From Whalleya microplaca (lineage: Eukaryota > Ascomycota > Sordariomycetes > Xylariales > Xylariaceae): 64,000 nt of DNA. The stretch lies in NCBI GenBank assembly GCA_022497155.1, contig MU385800.1, positions 1-64,000 of the forward strand, written 5' to 3'. This document shows, piece after piece, positions 10,828 to 22,376 of the stretch. Positions within the stretch are counted from its first letter, which is position 1. Every line of letters starts with the position of its first letter. A program made the translations under genes and the position numbers. The notes beneath the pieces were generated by a model. It saw only the letters and a list, made by a program, of their open reading frames with translations, was not told the origin of the DNA and did not search any database.

Positions 10828-12051
10828 ATGTCCCCCTCCTCCTCGCCCTCCGACCCGCCCCCGCACGGGCTGAACGAGAAGCTGCAAGCGAAGCTCCCGG
10901 GCGCGGTGGCGGAGCACCTACCGCACATCCCGGAGTCGGGCTCGGAACTGAAGGCGGAGCTCAAGTCGGAGGCGGCAGCGGCGGCAAACTCAGTGTCGTC
11001 GCAGGTGCGGTCGTTCGCGGCGGGCGGGTTTGGCGGCGTGTGCGCGGTCGTCGTCGGCCACCCCTTCGACCTCGTCAAGGTGCGCCTGCAGACCGCCGAC
11101 CGCGGCGTCTACTCGAGCGCCCTCGACGTCGTGCGCAAGAGCATCGCGCGCGATGGGCTGCGCCGGGGCTTGTATGCGGGGGTTAGCGCGCCGTTGGTGG
11201 GGGTTACGCCTATGTGTATGTGGTTTCTTCTTTCTTCTTGAGCCCTTTTGGTGCCCCTTGTTCTGCGGTTGTCTTGTGTTGCTTGCTTGCCTGCCGGCAT
11301 ACCTATCGCACAATTGAGGGAGCCGAGTTGACGGCACATGCGTGATGGATCGATGTGAAGCTAACACGCCACAGTCGCCGTATCTTTCTGGGGCTACGAC
11401 CTCGGCAAACAAATCGTGACCTCCCTCTCCACCCCCTCGCCAACAGGCCAGCTCTCGATCGCGCAAGTCAGCGCAGCCGGCTTCTTCAGCGCGATCCCGA
11501 TGACGGCGATCACGGCGCCCTTCGAGCGCGTAAAGGTCATCCTCCAAGTTCAGGGGCAGCGCCCCCTTCCCCCCGGCGAGAAGCCCAAGTACGCCGGCGG
11601 CGCCGACGTCGTGCGCCAGCTGTACCGCGAGGGCGGGCTGCGGTCCGTGTTCCGCGGCTCCGCGGCGACGCTGGCGCGCGACGGCCCCGGGTCCGCGGCC
11701 TACTTCGCCGCGTACGAGGCCCTCAAGCGTCGACTCACGCCGCGCGACGAGGTGACCGGGAAGCCCAGCGGTGAACTGAGCCTCTGGGCCGTCACGTGCG
11801 CGGGCGGCGCCGCCGGCGTCGCCATGTGGATCCCCGTGTTCCCCGTCGACACCGTCAAGAGCCGGCTGCAGACGGCCGAGGGCGCCGGCGTGACGATCGG
11901 GGGCGTCGTGCGCGAGCTGTATGCCAAGGGCGGTGTCAAGGCTTTCTTCCCCGGCTTCGGGCCCGCGCTCGCGAGGGCCGTGCCGGCTAATGCGGCGACG
12001 TTTCTGGGTGTCGAGCTCGCGCACCAGGGCATGAAGAAGATGTTCGGTTGA
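10828..12051 (+). CDS. CRC1: Mitochondrial carnitine/acylcarnitine carrier
   Basis: The carrier exchanges acylcarnitine for carnitine across the inner mitochondrial membrane, feeding acetyl and acyl units to mitochondria (Aspergillus AcuH, yeast Crc1). Exons are 10828-11215 and 11375-12051. The 159-nt phase-1 intron restores TPMF-AVSFWGYDLGK across the junction. The product is 354 aa. The three mitochondrial-carrier repeats each carry the PX[DE]XX[KR] signature: HPFDLVKVRLQ, APFERVKVILQVQGQ and FPVDTVKSRLQ. The second motif followed by VQGQ, and the AVSFWGYD segment, are typical of the carnitine/acylcarnitine subgroup. The N-terminus is about 50 residues longer than the minimal carrier and is Pro/Ser/Glu-rich. 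Start is the ATG in CGACACCATG; the frame stays open upstream but there lies in the leader. Very GC-rich third positions. Confidence 0.95.
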
Positions 12052-13894
12052 GAAAGGCTGTCGGGTTAGGTACTGTGTCCTGCTTAAGTAAGAAGCAGGC
12101 CGAATGCTCTAGAGGCGGAGGTGCTACACCACTATTGGGGATATCAGAGGTGGGTAGATGAGGCTGCGTCCGGTTGGGTCTCGCCAACCTGGATATAGGA
12201 GCATGGGGTGTGAGGATGATGGTTGAAGGGGAAAGCCTTCAACCAGCTAACGAGTTAGATAAAAGCAGGGCATGAGAAGGGAGAGCGGGCGTGCTCTCAC
12301 TCTCTCCCATTCATAGAGAGGGAGATGATGTGTACTTGCATACAGGGAAGGCCAACTGCATATCTGGAGTTCGAAAATCATCATGTCCTTGACCATCCAT
12401 CATCTATATAAGAGGCTATTTCCTCTGCATTAGCTAGCTCGAAGAGGTAGATACTTAGACAGACAAGTCTCGATCTAGCACCACCAGCGAGTCTGCGAGA
12501 TCCACCAGTGCACACACATTTGGCTGATCCGGCATGTCGACCTTCACAACTTGGAACCTGGGCTTCTCTCTTTTGATATATATGCTTCTCGACACCGAGA
12601 ATATACACGTTACACCAGCTATGCGGACCCCGCTCGATATCATGCACCGTCAACGGCGACGTTTATGCCGTGCGCAATGGGCCCATGAGTAAACCGCAGA
12701 GAGTTCCATATATACGAGACGGCGCTTACGTGCATGGCATGCAGCTCGAAAATGAATCGGGACCCTTCCACTACACTACACCCTGAAACCGTTCTCGTTG
12801 GCGTTTATAGAGCTTACCGTCCATTATTTACTTACGTGCTTAACTTACACGACATTGATATCGAATGACATATGTGTGCCACTGACGAGTATCTATCTAT
12901 AGGGCACGTATTCTCAATTGCTGAACCGCGCTCGTATGATTTTCATGTGTGCGTGGTCTGATTCCACACCGCTATGGATAGAAGTGATACCTATATAGTA
13001 GTCTTCGATTGTCGCTGATAGGTAGAGCGATCGTCAATGGTCCGCCTGGAATGATATATCTATTCGTAGCAACAATAGCTTAGAGCAAAATACACCTTTC
13101 GTGTCAGTCTTCGCCAAAGAGATTACTCATGCCTACCTACCACGTCAAACCCCTAGAACCCCAACTCTAGGCAGATCACGTAGTTCAACTACCCAGTCAG
13201 TCGATAGGTGAATTCCTCATCGACGTAGAAAACGCCTCCCAAGTTACACAGAACGCCGGCGTCGCCCGTCACCGAGCCCATTTCTCACTATACGAACATA
13301 CGAACATACAAACGCGTGTCATGGCCGATAACCTTTATAAATATATAAATATATATATATATGGCTGAACTTAGCTAGCTAACTAGCAGGCTGCAGTTAC
13401 CCAGCAGCCCAATAAACCGCGTCGACCGCATCTCACAGTCTAAACTCCCGCACAATTTTTTTGCAATTCCAAATTTCCCGTTCCCTTCGAATTGCCCTAG
13501 GTAAGCTCTGCCCTTCCTTGTCCCTTTCCCTTCCTTGCCCATGGATGCAGATATAAAAATGAGGAGAAAAGAAAAATACGCCGGCCCAAAGATATGTATC
13601 TGATATGCACTCTCTCGATCGAAGGACAGAAAAACAAAAAGGGTAAAAAGGTAACGATAAATGGAATCCTATCGGGGAAAGAGAAGAAAAAAAATTGCTG
13701 CGTATAGAAAGTTGGCGATAGCCAGTACATAATGAACCGGGAATAAATCCAACGTGGGCAGCAGCACACCGACTGCCACATATTATGCCATTGTCGAAAA
13801 CAGGAGCGGAGACGCACCATCGTCTGTGCGAATCATGTGAGTAGAGAATTTTCCACATGCCTTCTCACGGCCGGGCACCCCCCGACCTCTCTCT
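12052..13894. other. Convergent intergenic region with a possible coding relic
   Basis: No complete gene is seen between the convergent ends of the carnitine carrier and the PGAM-like gene. The minus frame 12455-12643 reads like protein (REKPRFQVVKVDMPDQPNV then ALVDLADSLVVLDRDLSV) but has no credible upstream exons, so it may be the tail of a lost gene. An A/T microsatellite lies at 13338-13362. Confidence 0.4.
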
Positions 13895-16187
13895 TCACCT
13901 CTCATTAACAGTCCACCTCCGCTTCGCAGAGCTGAAATCCCGCAACCGCTCCGCCTCCCCCGGCGGCCGGGGCGAGCCCCACAGCCCCCCGTTGCCGGTC
14001 CAGAGCTGAGCCGGAGGCTCCACGTCGTCGAACTTGTCGTGTTCCTCGGCCAGCGGCGTCTTGACCTCTAACACGGGATCCAGCCTTTCTGGTGGTGAGT
14101 TTGGGGATTGCACCGCGACGTCGCTGGTGTGTACCGCTTCCTCCCGCTGCTGCTGTTCCTCCTTCTTCTTGTTGATTGCGGCCTCCTGCGCCAGGCTGAA
14201 ATCGAGCAACATCGGGGCCTCTTTTTCAGACACCTCATCCTCGCTCTTCCCCTTCGGCATCCACAGGCCGACGGACCCGGGGCGCGTCTGCGCGGTCTGC
14301 GCGAAGCTCGTCACGCCGCTGCCGACCGTAACCCCGCCGGCGGCGAGCGGCGGTGTGCGGATGATGGTGTACGAGGCGGACGGGCCCTGCGAGCCGCGGC
14401 GGATGCTGCCGAGCGAGGCGTTGATCGAGTTGCTGCGGCTGCCGGCGGGCGAGTTGCCGCTGCCGCCGCCGTACAGCGCGGTGCCGAAATGGACGGCCTC
14501 CTTCAGCGCGGCGCCGTTGTTGTGGTTGTTGTTGAACCGACTGCTGCTGCGCGGGTTATTCGCGCCCGCGGTCGAGGATGAGCGGCTGACGGCCGGCGAC
14601 GTCATGGTCGAGGGCGACGAGTGCAGGTGTTCGGTGTTAGCGAAGAGACGCAGCTCGTAGATCTCGGACAGCGTCAGGCGGTTCGCGATCAGCGCCTTGT
14701 CGAGGGAGGGGGCGAAGCCGTTGTCAGTAGTGGCGACGCTATCGTCGTCGAATTCGGGCCGCCGCTGCGCCATGGTGATGGAGGACATGGCGACGTCGGC
14801 GAGCACGGGCTGCTGGGTGATGGCGCCGATGAGGGCGTTGCAGCCGGCGCCGTGCGAGACCAGCACGACGATGTTCTCCGTCTCGTATTCGTCGTCGTTG
14901 TCCTCGTGAGCAGCGGCGGTCTCGGTTTGTTGCGCGCCGGGCTTCGGACTGCGTGCGATCTTCGTCACCATGTCTGCGGGGTGCTCGGCCGTGGTGTACC
15001 ACTCGACTAAGCGCTTCAGTCCCTTCCGGAACCTCTGGTGCATGGCCGCCCACTCCTCGGGCAGGACGCCCGCGTTCCCCCAGGCGAGATTGTCGCGCGT
15101 GGAATCCCATTGGTAATCGACGTCGACGCAGGCGTCCCGAGCATGCGCGACGTACCCCCTGGGTATGGGTTCGGAAGTCGAAAGAGCGTACGAAGGGACC
15201 GGAGCTATGTATCCATGGTCCAAAACAGGGTCAGGTAGGTCTACCTTGTTATGTGTTCCCCTGTGGTCGACGGTCCCAACCGAGTCGCTTCTCAGTCGCG
15301 GCAGAGTGCCTTTCAGACCGGAGAGGTTTTCAATGCCGCGAGGGGAATCGGGAGCCTGGGAAGAGAGGCTCGCACGGGGTGAACCGCTCCAAAGCTGATT
15401 ATTGGTGGTGGGCGTACTGGGGACATGGCGGGTGTGGAAGTGGGGATAATCGTTGTAGTTCTCTCGACGAAGCAGTTCGGCCTTGGCATTTGCTAACATC
15501 AGGGTCGATCTCGGCGGCGAGGTGATGTGTTCGAAGTAATCGGGGGTCATCCACTCTCCGAGGAACGGGTCGAGTCGCAGGACCGTCTTCCTGAGACGTT
15601 TGTGGTTGTGGCTGGATAAGTCGTGCGAAGGGCTCGTATGCGTCGGGATGGTTGGACGGGACGGTGTAGGGGCTGGGTTCGAGAAGGAAGAGGTCTGGAT
15701 GGTTCGCGAGGCTCTCGACGGAGGAGGGGACATGCCTTCAACGGCGGGCGAGGGCGAGGGCGAGGGATTCGGCGGACTCGAGGCAAGACTGGCACATATA
15801 GCCACGGACGTCTGGACACATCGGAGGAAAGGCGAGCTGTGGACGACGACCTTGTAGCGGCGTTTCTTCCTCTTGACATCGGGGCCCTGGTAGCTGGCGA
15901 CGGCTTCGTCCTCAGCTTCCCGGTCTTGTATGATGGAGGCGATCCTGGCGCCGACGGCCTTCGACTGCATCCAGCCGCCATAGGTCAAGGGAGGGTCATA
16001 GGGCGTGGGGGAGGAGAGATGCCACTGCCTGTCGGCGGCATCGAGGCGCTTCCCGTGCCTAAACGCGTATTACCGCGCATTAGCTGCGAGCTTGAAGGGA
16101 CCAGGGGCTGCAAGGAGCTGCAAGGAGCTGCAAGGGGATGCAAGACACGAACCTAACTATGAAGATGTAGGCTGGCGGGCGCCCCAT
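13895..16187 (-). CDS. Histidine phosphatase superfamily (phosphoglycerate mutase-like) protein
   Basis: Two exons, 16153-16187 and 13895-16058, are split by a 94-nt intron that falls inside the catalytic motif: AG + GCAC rebuilds IVRHGKRLDAAD. The product is 732 aa. The N-terminus MGRPPAYIFIVRHG places the phosphoacceptor His at residue 13 of the RHG motif, followed by LTYGGW and HSSPFLR (85-91), whose Arg is a phosphate ligand. The second catalytic His is in VLVSHGAGCNALIG (His414). About 250 residues of Ser/Pro-rich, probably disordered sequence separate the two halves, and a long low-complexity C-terminus follows. The family covers mutases, phosphatases and non-enzymatic proteins; the substrate cannot be told here. 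Divergent to GPI8 across 1.5 kb. The 35-nt first exon is the least certain part, but its match to the family N-terminus is good. Confidence 0.85.
16083..16142 (-). repeat. Tandem GGAGCTGCAA repeat in the PGAM-like intron
   Basis: About three to four copies of the decamer GGAGCTGCAA occur in the single 94-nt intron of the PGAM-like gene. On the minus strand they give repeated CTTGCAG, each a plausible 3' splice site; the frame requires the later TTTAG at 16059. Confidence 0.7.
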
Positions 16188-17709
16188 GGCGTCTACTAAG
16201 TTATTTTTTTTTTCTTCCTTTCTGTCTTTTCTTTGCGATGAGTTTGTTTGTGTGAATAGCAACTCGGATCAACTTGAGGTTGCTGGTGAGAAAGGGGAAG
16301 ATAGTAGGGATTAATTGGGAGAAGCTAATCGATTTGAGATTTGAAAAGAAGGTATGTAGAGGCTCCGATAGAGTTAACACCTTATCTAGATTATCCAGAT
16401 TATCCAGATTAGGTATGTGTAGGTAATCAGGTAATGTCAATAGTATAAGTAGTGTAAGCAGGGTAAGCAGTGTAAGTAGTATAAGTAGTATAAGAAGTAT
16501 AAGTAATGTAAGTAATGTGTAAGTGATGTCAGTGGTGTAAGTGAGGTAAAAAGAAGCTTCAGGGCTGAATATAATAAATGGTTCAGTTATAAGCTGTGAG
16601 CTGGGTGTAAGCTGGTGTAAGCTGCTGTTCGCAGTATATACCTTGGTTAGTGTTGGTTAACAGCTAGATAGATACGGACTACCTAGGTAACCTCATTCGG
16701 ATGTGTGTGTGTGTGTAGGTAGAATGAATGTATGTAAGGTATGTTGCCCCTCACTAACAGATGTGACCTATCACCACCACCAAGGGATGCATGTGATTAT
16801 GACCACCTTGATGAGCCCGTCTCTGCTCTAGGTACAAGGTAGGTACTTCAGAGTTATAGGCGAGGCCGTAGGTGCAAATAGCCGCATACATACATGCATA
16901 CACGTAGGTGCTAAACCGTACAATTCGCATGAAACTCACAAAACTCACAAAATGGAGAGAGATACGGAATAGTTGAAAGTATGTAGAGTTGAAGGTAGGT
17001 AAAAGCGCGCAAGGTCGTATCGTGAGGAGAAAACAAATGGTTTGATGGAGAGAGTTGGAGAAGCAAGCAGTTTACCCTGCAGCCCCCCTCATGCCCTCTG
17101 CCCCCTAACAGAAAGATCGTCGACCCTGTTGCTGGTGGCTGCAGGTTACTGGCCGGTACTCTGCGGTAGATGCAAGGGGTGGAGTTCGGCGCAATTGACG
17201 GGCAATGTGTACGGAGGTACATAGTATGTACTGCGTTCAGTGGTCGCGAGCCTGCGCTTAGCCGACCTTAGTCACTACATAAATTGCTGGATCCGGTAAT
17301 TCCAAGCCCTGGTATCGCCGACCAGCAGCTCTAATACCCGCGTAGGTACAGTACCTGATCGGAGATAAGGCCAACCTAGTTTTGTGCATTACCGCTTATG
17401 TACATACATACTGCGTACATACATACAGCCCTTCTACAGGTAATAAGTACATGCGTATTGATTACATATACATACCCTCAATCCTTGTTTCATCAGTGCT
17501 GTCGCTATCCTTCTACCTTGTACCTATCATCATGCCGCCAGGGGTGGCAGCGCCTCTACAGTTTATGATTATCAATCACACCTCACATACGCATACATCT
17601 ACTGTAAATCCACACCGGTACTGATTCAATACCGACATAGACATTGACGACAAGACCTTGATACATTGACCGGTGGTGGCCTACGCAGTCAGCCAGACAG
17701 ACGCCCATC
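16188..17709. other. Divergent intergenic region (PGAM-like / GPI8) with minisatellite
   Basis: This 1.5-kb region lies between divergent starts. It holds a poly-T tract (16203-16212), three copies of ATTATCCAG (16388-16412), a 9-bp minisatellite (16442-16549) and a TG microsatellite (16701-16716). I see no gene. Confidence 0.55.
16442..16549 (+). repeat. 9-bp minisatellite, consensus AGTRTAAGT
   Basis: Around 12 degenerate head-to-tail copies of AGTATAAGT/AGTGTAAGT occur here, drifting to AATGTAAGT and GGTGTAAGT at the right end. It contains repeated GTAAGT words, which look like 5' splice sites, but no coding exon adjoins it. Confidence 0.85.
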
Positions 17710-18951
17710 ATGAAGCTCTCCAACGTATTACAGCTTCCCGTGCTTCTGGCCTCCTCCTTGCTGGCCCCCGCGCCGCTCGTCGCGGCCGAACACACCAGCA
17801 ACTGGGCCGTCCTGGTCGGCACGTCGCGGTTCTGGTTCAACTACCGCCACCTGGCCAACGTGCTGTCCATGTACCGCACCGTCAAGCGCCTGGGCATCCC
17901 GGACTCGCAGATCATCCTCATGCTGCCCGACGACATGGCCTGCAACCCGCGCAACGCCTTCCCCGGCACCGTCTATAGTAACGCCGACCGCGCCGTCGAC
18001 CTGTACGGCGACAACATCGAGGTCGACTACCGCGGCTACGAGGTCACCGTCGAGAACTTCATCCGCCTGCTGACCGACCGCGTCGGCGACGAGATGCCCC
18101 GGAGCAAGCGCTTGCTGACCGACGACCGCAGCAACATCTTCGTCTACATGACGGGCCACGGGGGTAACGAGTTCCTGAAGTTCCAGGATGCGGAGGAGAT
18201 TGGCGCATTCGACCTGGCAGACGCCTTCGAGCAGATGTGGGAGAAGAGAAGGTATATATACCAAGAAACTCACCGTCAGAATTGGCGTTAGTGTGATTAT
18301 ATGATAAAACTAACACGGGCGATTATCAGGTATCATGAGATTCTCTTCATGATCGACACATGTCAAGCGAACACGATGTACAGCAAGCTCTACTCCCCCA
18401 ACATCATCGCGACCGGGTCCTCCGAGCTCGACCAATCCTCGTACTCGCACCACGCCGACAACGACGTCGGCGTGGCCGTGATCGACCGGTACACATACTA
18501 CAACCTGGAGTTCCTCGAGTCCGAAGTCCGGGACCTGAGCAGCAAGAAGACCGTCGGCGACCTGTTCGACAGCTACAACTACGAGAAGATCCACTCGCAC
18601 GCCGGCGTGCGCTACGACCTGTTCCGCGACGGCGCCGACGCTGCGCGCGGTCGTTTATTAACTGACTTCTTCGGGAACATCCAGAACGTCGAGGTCGACG
18701 GCGCCAAGAACGCCACCATCGACGAGGAGATGCTGGCCCTGAGCAAGACGATTGCGAGGCTGAGGGAGATCGCCGAGGAGGAGGCCGCGGCTAATGACAC
18801 CGGCAAGCCGACTGCTCCGGCTCGCGAGGCGAAGAGGGTCCAGACGGCGAAGCCGCTGACGGATGCTAATTGGTGGGTTAAGAAGCTCGTGGGTGCGACG
18901 GCGCTGGCTGGCTGTACGGCTCTATGGGCTCTTGGATCATACTTGGAATAG
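17710..18951 (+). CDS. GPI8: GPI-anchor transamidase catalytic subunit Gpi8
   Basis: Gpi8/PIG-K is the cysteine-protease-like subunit (family C13) that cleaves the C-terminal signal of ER proteins and attaches the GPI anchor. Exons are 17710-18251 and 18330-18951; the 78-nt phase-2 intron joins EKRR to [14 protein letters not shown]. The product is 387 aa. A signal peptide ends near residue 26 ([20 protein letters not shown]). The catalytic dyad is His150 in [10 protein letters not shown] and Cys192 in MIDTCQAN. The [19 protein letters not shown] segment and the [15 protein letters not shown] segment are family-specific. A short C-terminal membrane segment ([16 protein letters not shown]) anchors it in the ER. 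All key residues are present, and the length fits yeast Gpi8 (411). Confidence 0.97.
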
Positions 18952-19674
18952 AGTTTATAACGATGAAATAGATTATGGAATATTAAGTAATGAACAGTTT
19001 GAAAACTTTGACTATTTTGTTCAATGTTATATGATTCATGGAGAAAAGGGCATATCAAGGTTAGCCCCGTTAAATATCCAGAAATATGGCAGTTTGAGAC
19101 TTGTTTGCTTAGACTTACACGTAAACTCGTCTTGTAAATGTAAAATATGGTCAATTATTCGAAAGCACCATCTAGTTCCTATCATGTTTAGCTTATAAAT
19201 ATGTATAAGTATATATACGCGTAGATGTGGTGGTTTACACAGTAGAGAAAACTTTTAATGTGAACTAAAAGTTGTACTTAGTGTGGGCTGGATTACACAG
19301 ATTTAACACAACGTTCTCAACATCATCGGCGCCACTAACAACTTCCCACAAGCACAAGAAAAGGGTCACATTCATTTTAGATCAGCAATTTCAATTTTTC
19401 CATGATGGTCTTCCACCTGAGTGCGTATGAAAGCGATGTTGTTTTGCATCAAGGGTGATTGAACTGTACGCGCCAAAATGCATGATTCAAATCATAACGT
19501 CTCACCAAAGCTCTCAATACTAACAGGATACAGGAATTGAGCTGGCGCCAGGACATATAAGCTACATTGCAGAGCTTGTGGTATCCTCTGGTCATTGCAA
19601 ACACCTGCATACATGACAGCCTCATCCATAAAGATCTCGGGCAATCCCCATCTCAAACCAGAGCAATCTCAAAG
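18952..19674. other. Intergenic region between GPI8 and the TFIIIC gene
   Basis: 723 bp of AT-rich sequence with no credible gene. It must contain the GPI8 3' end and the TFIIIC subunit promoter. Confidence 0.5.
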
Positions 19675-22376
19675 ATGGCCTCCACAAGCCACAAAGGCGT
19701 GCTCCCCCTAGAGCCCCTAAGCATAACAGCCGTGCCCACCACAACGCACAACGTGTCCTGGTCCCCGGACGCCGAGCTCGCCATAGCCTGCGACGACAGC
19801 GTCTTCCTCTACCTGCCGGACTTCTCGCTCCACCACCACCACCACCACCCCCCCTCCTCCTCCAACCCGGCGCAGCACTCCGCCGCCCGCCAGTACAAGG
19901 AAGTCGCGCTGCGCTTCCCGTGCATGGAGCAGCGGCACCCGGAGCTCAACCGCCCGCTCTTCGACGTCGCGGGCGCCGCCTTCCCCGAGTTCGAGCCCGC
20001 GCCCGGCGGCGGCTCCCAGCCGGTGACTAGCCAGGGCTCCTCGATGAACCACGCCGTGAGCGTTGCGTGGTCGCCGCCCGGGCTGGCGCGCACGCGCCGC
20101 GCCGCGCTCGGGGTGCTGACTGCCGGCGGCTGCCTGACGGTATACGCCGAGGGCGCGGCCGACGACATGCTGAGTAGCGCCGCGGCGGCCTTCAAGCCCG
20201 GCGGGCGGAGCACCGCACCCCGCAGCCTGAGACACTGGGCCGCGGCGTGGTGCGTCGGCGCTGGCATGCTTTTGCCGGTGGCCGCGGGGTGCGAGGAGGA
20301 GTATAGTCGGGAGTACATCACGGCGTTTGCGTGGGCGGCGGATACGGAGCAGGAGGCGAAGATGCTGGCGTATACGAATGATGACGAGGAGGTTGTGCTT
20401 GTGTCCGTGCAGGCGCGGCATAGCTCGCGGGCGGCGCCGGGGAGTATGGGGACCTGGAGGGTCGAGGAGGTTGTGAGGTTTTTCGTTGATGGGCCGCATC
20501 CGATTACTGATGTGAGTGCTTTGCTTTACTGTCGGTAGTGTGCGTTCTGTTTTGTTAATGGGGGGTTAGCCTACCGATCCGGATCACTCGCCATCCGGGT
20601 CTTCGTACTCCCTCAGCTGGAGTCCCTGGTGTAATAAGGGGAGATCGAAAGTCAGCATACTCTCTTATATTAGCAAGAACTATGTCGGGTTCAGACGGAT
20701 CACGATTAGCGGACGGAACGAAAGCACGAAGACGGCCAGTGTACAGGTCAGCGAGGTCGATGTGAATGGTGTTTGCCTCTATCTTGCGCCAGATGCTTTT
20801 GTGGTTTGGGAAGACATGGTAGGTGACCATATAGTCATTACTAGTGCTAATATTCATGCTAACTGTATCAGATATGGACCATTGATGATTCCAAGATCTG
20901 TCGTGGCATGATTGCAACGCCTTATAAGGTACAAGCATTCCAGATACCACTCGACGACCCCAGTCCACCACCCCTTGTGAGGCACACGACCGACAAATGC
21001 GAAACCACATACCCTCCTATCAACGACCCAAACCTAGCCCAAAATCCGATTACCAGTAAGATATCTCTGTCCCGCTAAACCCCTTACCTTAACAGTCCAG
21101 CTAACTCACTCCTCAGGTCTCGTCATCCATCCCCCCACAACATCACAACCAACACCAGCACCCCTATACACCCTGGTCCGCCTAGCCGCAACCCACGAGA
21201 ACACGGGCTGGTACCAGACCAACGTGCCCCCTTCCCCTCCTAACACTCTCTCTCACCCCACCGATCCAGCCCCCGGACCGGAGACCCCGGAACCCCGCTG
21301 GGCACACGAGATCCTACAGAGCATCGAGCAGCAGCTCCCCCGCGCGCTGGCCTACCGTCCCGCGCTCCCCTCGCACGCGGGCGGCAGCTCGCCCTCCGAC
21401 GCCGACTCGGACTCCGACGACGCAACCGAGATCTCGGAGGACGAGGACGAGTCGCCCTGGGACTCCGACTACGACTACGGGGGAGAAGATGGGGAGGGGA
21501 GCACCGGCATCGTCAACGGCATCGACACCAGCGACCTCGTGCACACGGCCCGCGCACGCATCTGGGGCATGGCGGCCAGCCCCGGCGGCGGCGTGACCGC
21601 CGTGTTCGCGGCCCTGCACAGCGCCGTCAAGCCCGGGCGCGACACCTTCGGCGGGTGGCGGTGTCGGGTGCTGTTCGGGCGCCACGACCACGTCCACCAC
21701 GACCACGTCCACCACGACCACGTCCCTCGTGCAGAAGATAGTAAGAGTAAGAAGCTCACCACCGAGGGCAGGATGTGGGAGTGGATGTACGGCGGCGGGC
21801 CGCCGGTGGCGGGCGTCAGTGGTGAGGGAGCGGAGGGTGAGGAGGGGGGGCGCGCTGCGGTGTTGCGGGATCACTTTCGTCCTGTTGCGAGTAGGCTCGT
21901 GTGCGCGTTTTGTGACGCGGCGCTGGAACCGGTGGGTGCGGGTAAGTCGGCAAGGTGTGGTAGGGGCCATCTTTTCGGTAAGTCGTTGTCTCCCCCTTCC
22001 CCCACCCAGTCCAGTCCAGTCCAGTCCGCCTCGTGTCGAATGGACAGACAACCAATCGTCTCGGTCATTGTTGAGTTCGCTGCTTCTGATCTGTTTACCC
22101 ATATCTCTCACCTTACATACTTGTGTACATATCTACTACGCTTCGCACTCAGGATTAGTATTGGTATATCTACTGACTTGTATCAAACTAGATACCTGCG
22201 CCACGACCGGTATCCCCATCATCGCCCCCGGCGTCTCCAAGACCTGCAATGTCTGCGGCTCCAAGTGCCTCAAGCGCGAGGAGCTGCTCGCTCTGGCGCC
22301 GCAGCTACGGGATATCGTGCTGGATGAGATCTCGGCGGAGTTCTGTGGCAATTGCGGGGGGAAGTTCGTGAATTAG
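19675..22376 (+). CDS. TFIIIC 90-kDa-subunit-like protein (delta N-terminal domain and zinc finger)
   Basis: It is a predicted subunit of the Pol III factor TFIIIC, related to human GTF3C4 (TFIIIC90). Five exons are placed: 19675-20511, 20570-20818, 20872-21055, 21117-21977 and 22192-22376 (introns 58, 53, 61 and 214 nt), giving 771 aa. The N-terminal part is WD-like: HNVSWSPDAELAIACDDSVF, then VAWSPPGLARTRRAALGVLT. Exon 2 continues it with SLSWSPWCNKG. The C-terminus carries paired zinc-finger motifs: CAFCDAALEP ... CGRGHLF in exon 4 and CNVCGSKC ... FCGNCGGKFVN in exon 5, the arrangement of the TFIIIC zinc-finger family. A His run encoded by CAC repeats lies near residue 52, and an HDHVH repeat lies in exon 4. 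Exon 4 also has a long Asp/Ser/Glu acidic tract. Domain assignment is from memory of the family; the exact subunit name is less certain. Confidence 0.82.
21680..21727 (+). repeat. 15-bp coding tandem repeat (HDHVH)
   Basis: Three copies of CACGACCACGTCCAC, the last imperfect, encode HDHVH units in exon 4 of the TFIIIC-like gene. It is likely length-polymorphic. Confidence 0.8.

Noticed and set aside
10990..12024. 344-aa minus-strand frame opposite the carnitine carrier
   Set aside because: It arises from high GC3 on the coding strand; it is Arg/Gly/Ala-rich with no domain, and the carrier motifs are on the plus strand.
19717..20499. 260-aa minus-strand frame opposite TFIIIC exon 1
   Set aside because: Arg/Gly-rich shadow of a GC-rich exon.
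21314..22111. 265-aa minus-strand frame opposite TFIIIC exon 4
   Set aside because: Shadow frame; includes VVVDVVVVD runs that simply mirror the HDHVH repeat.
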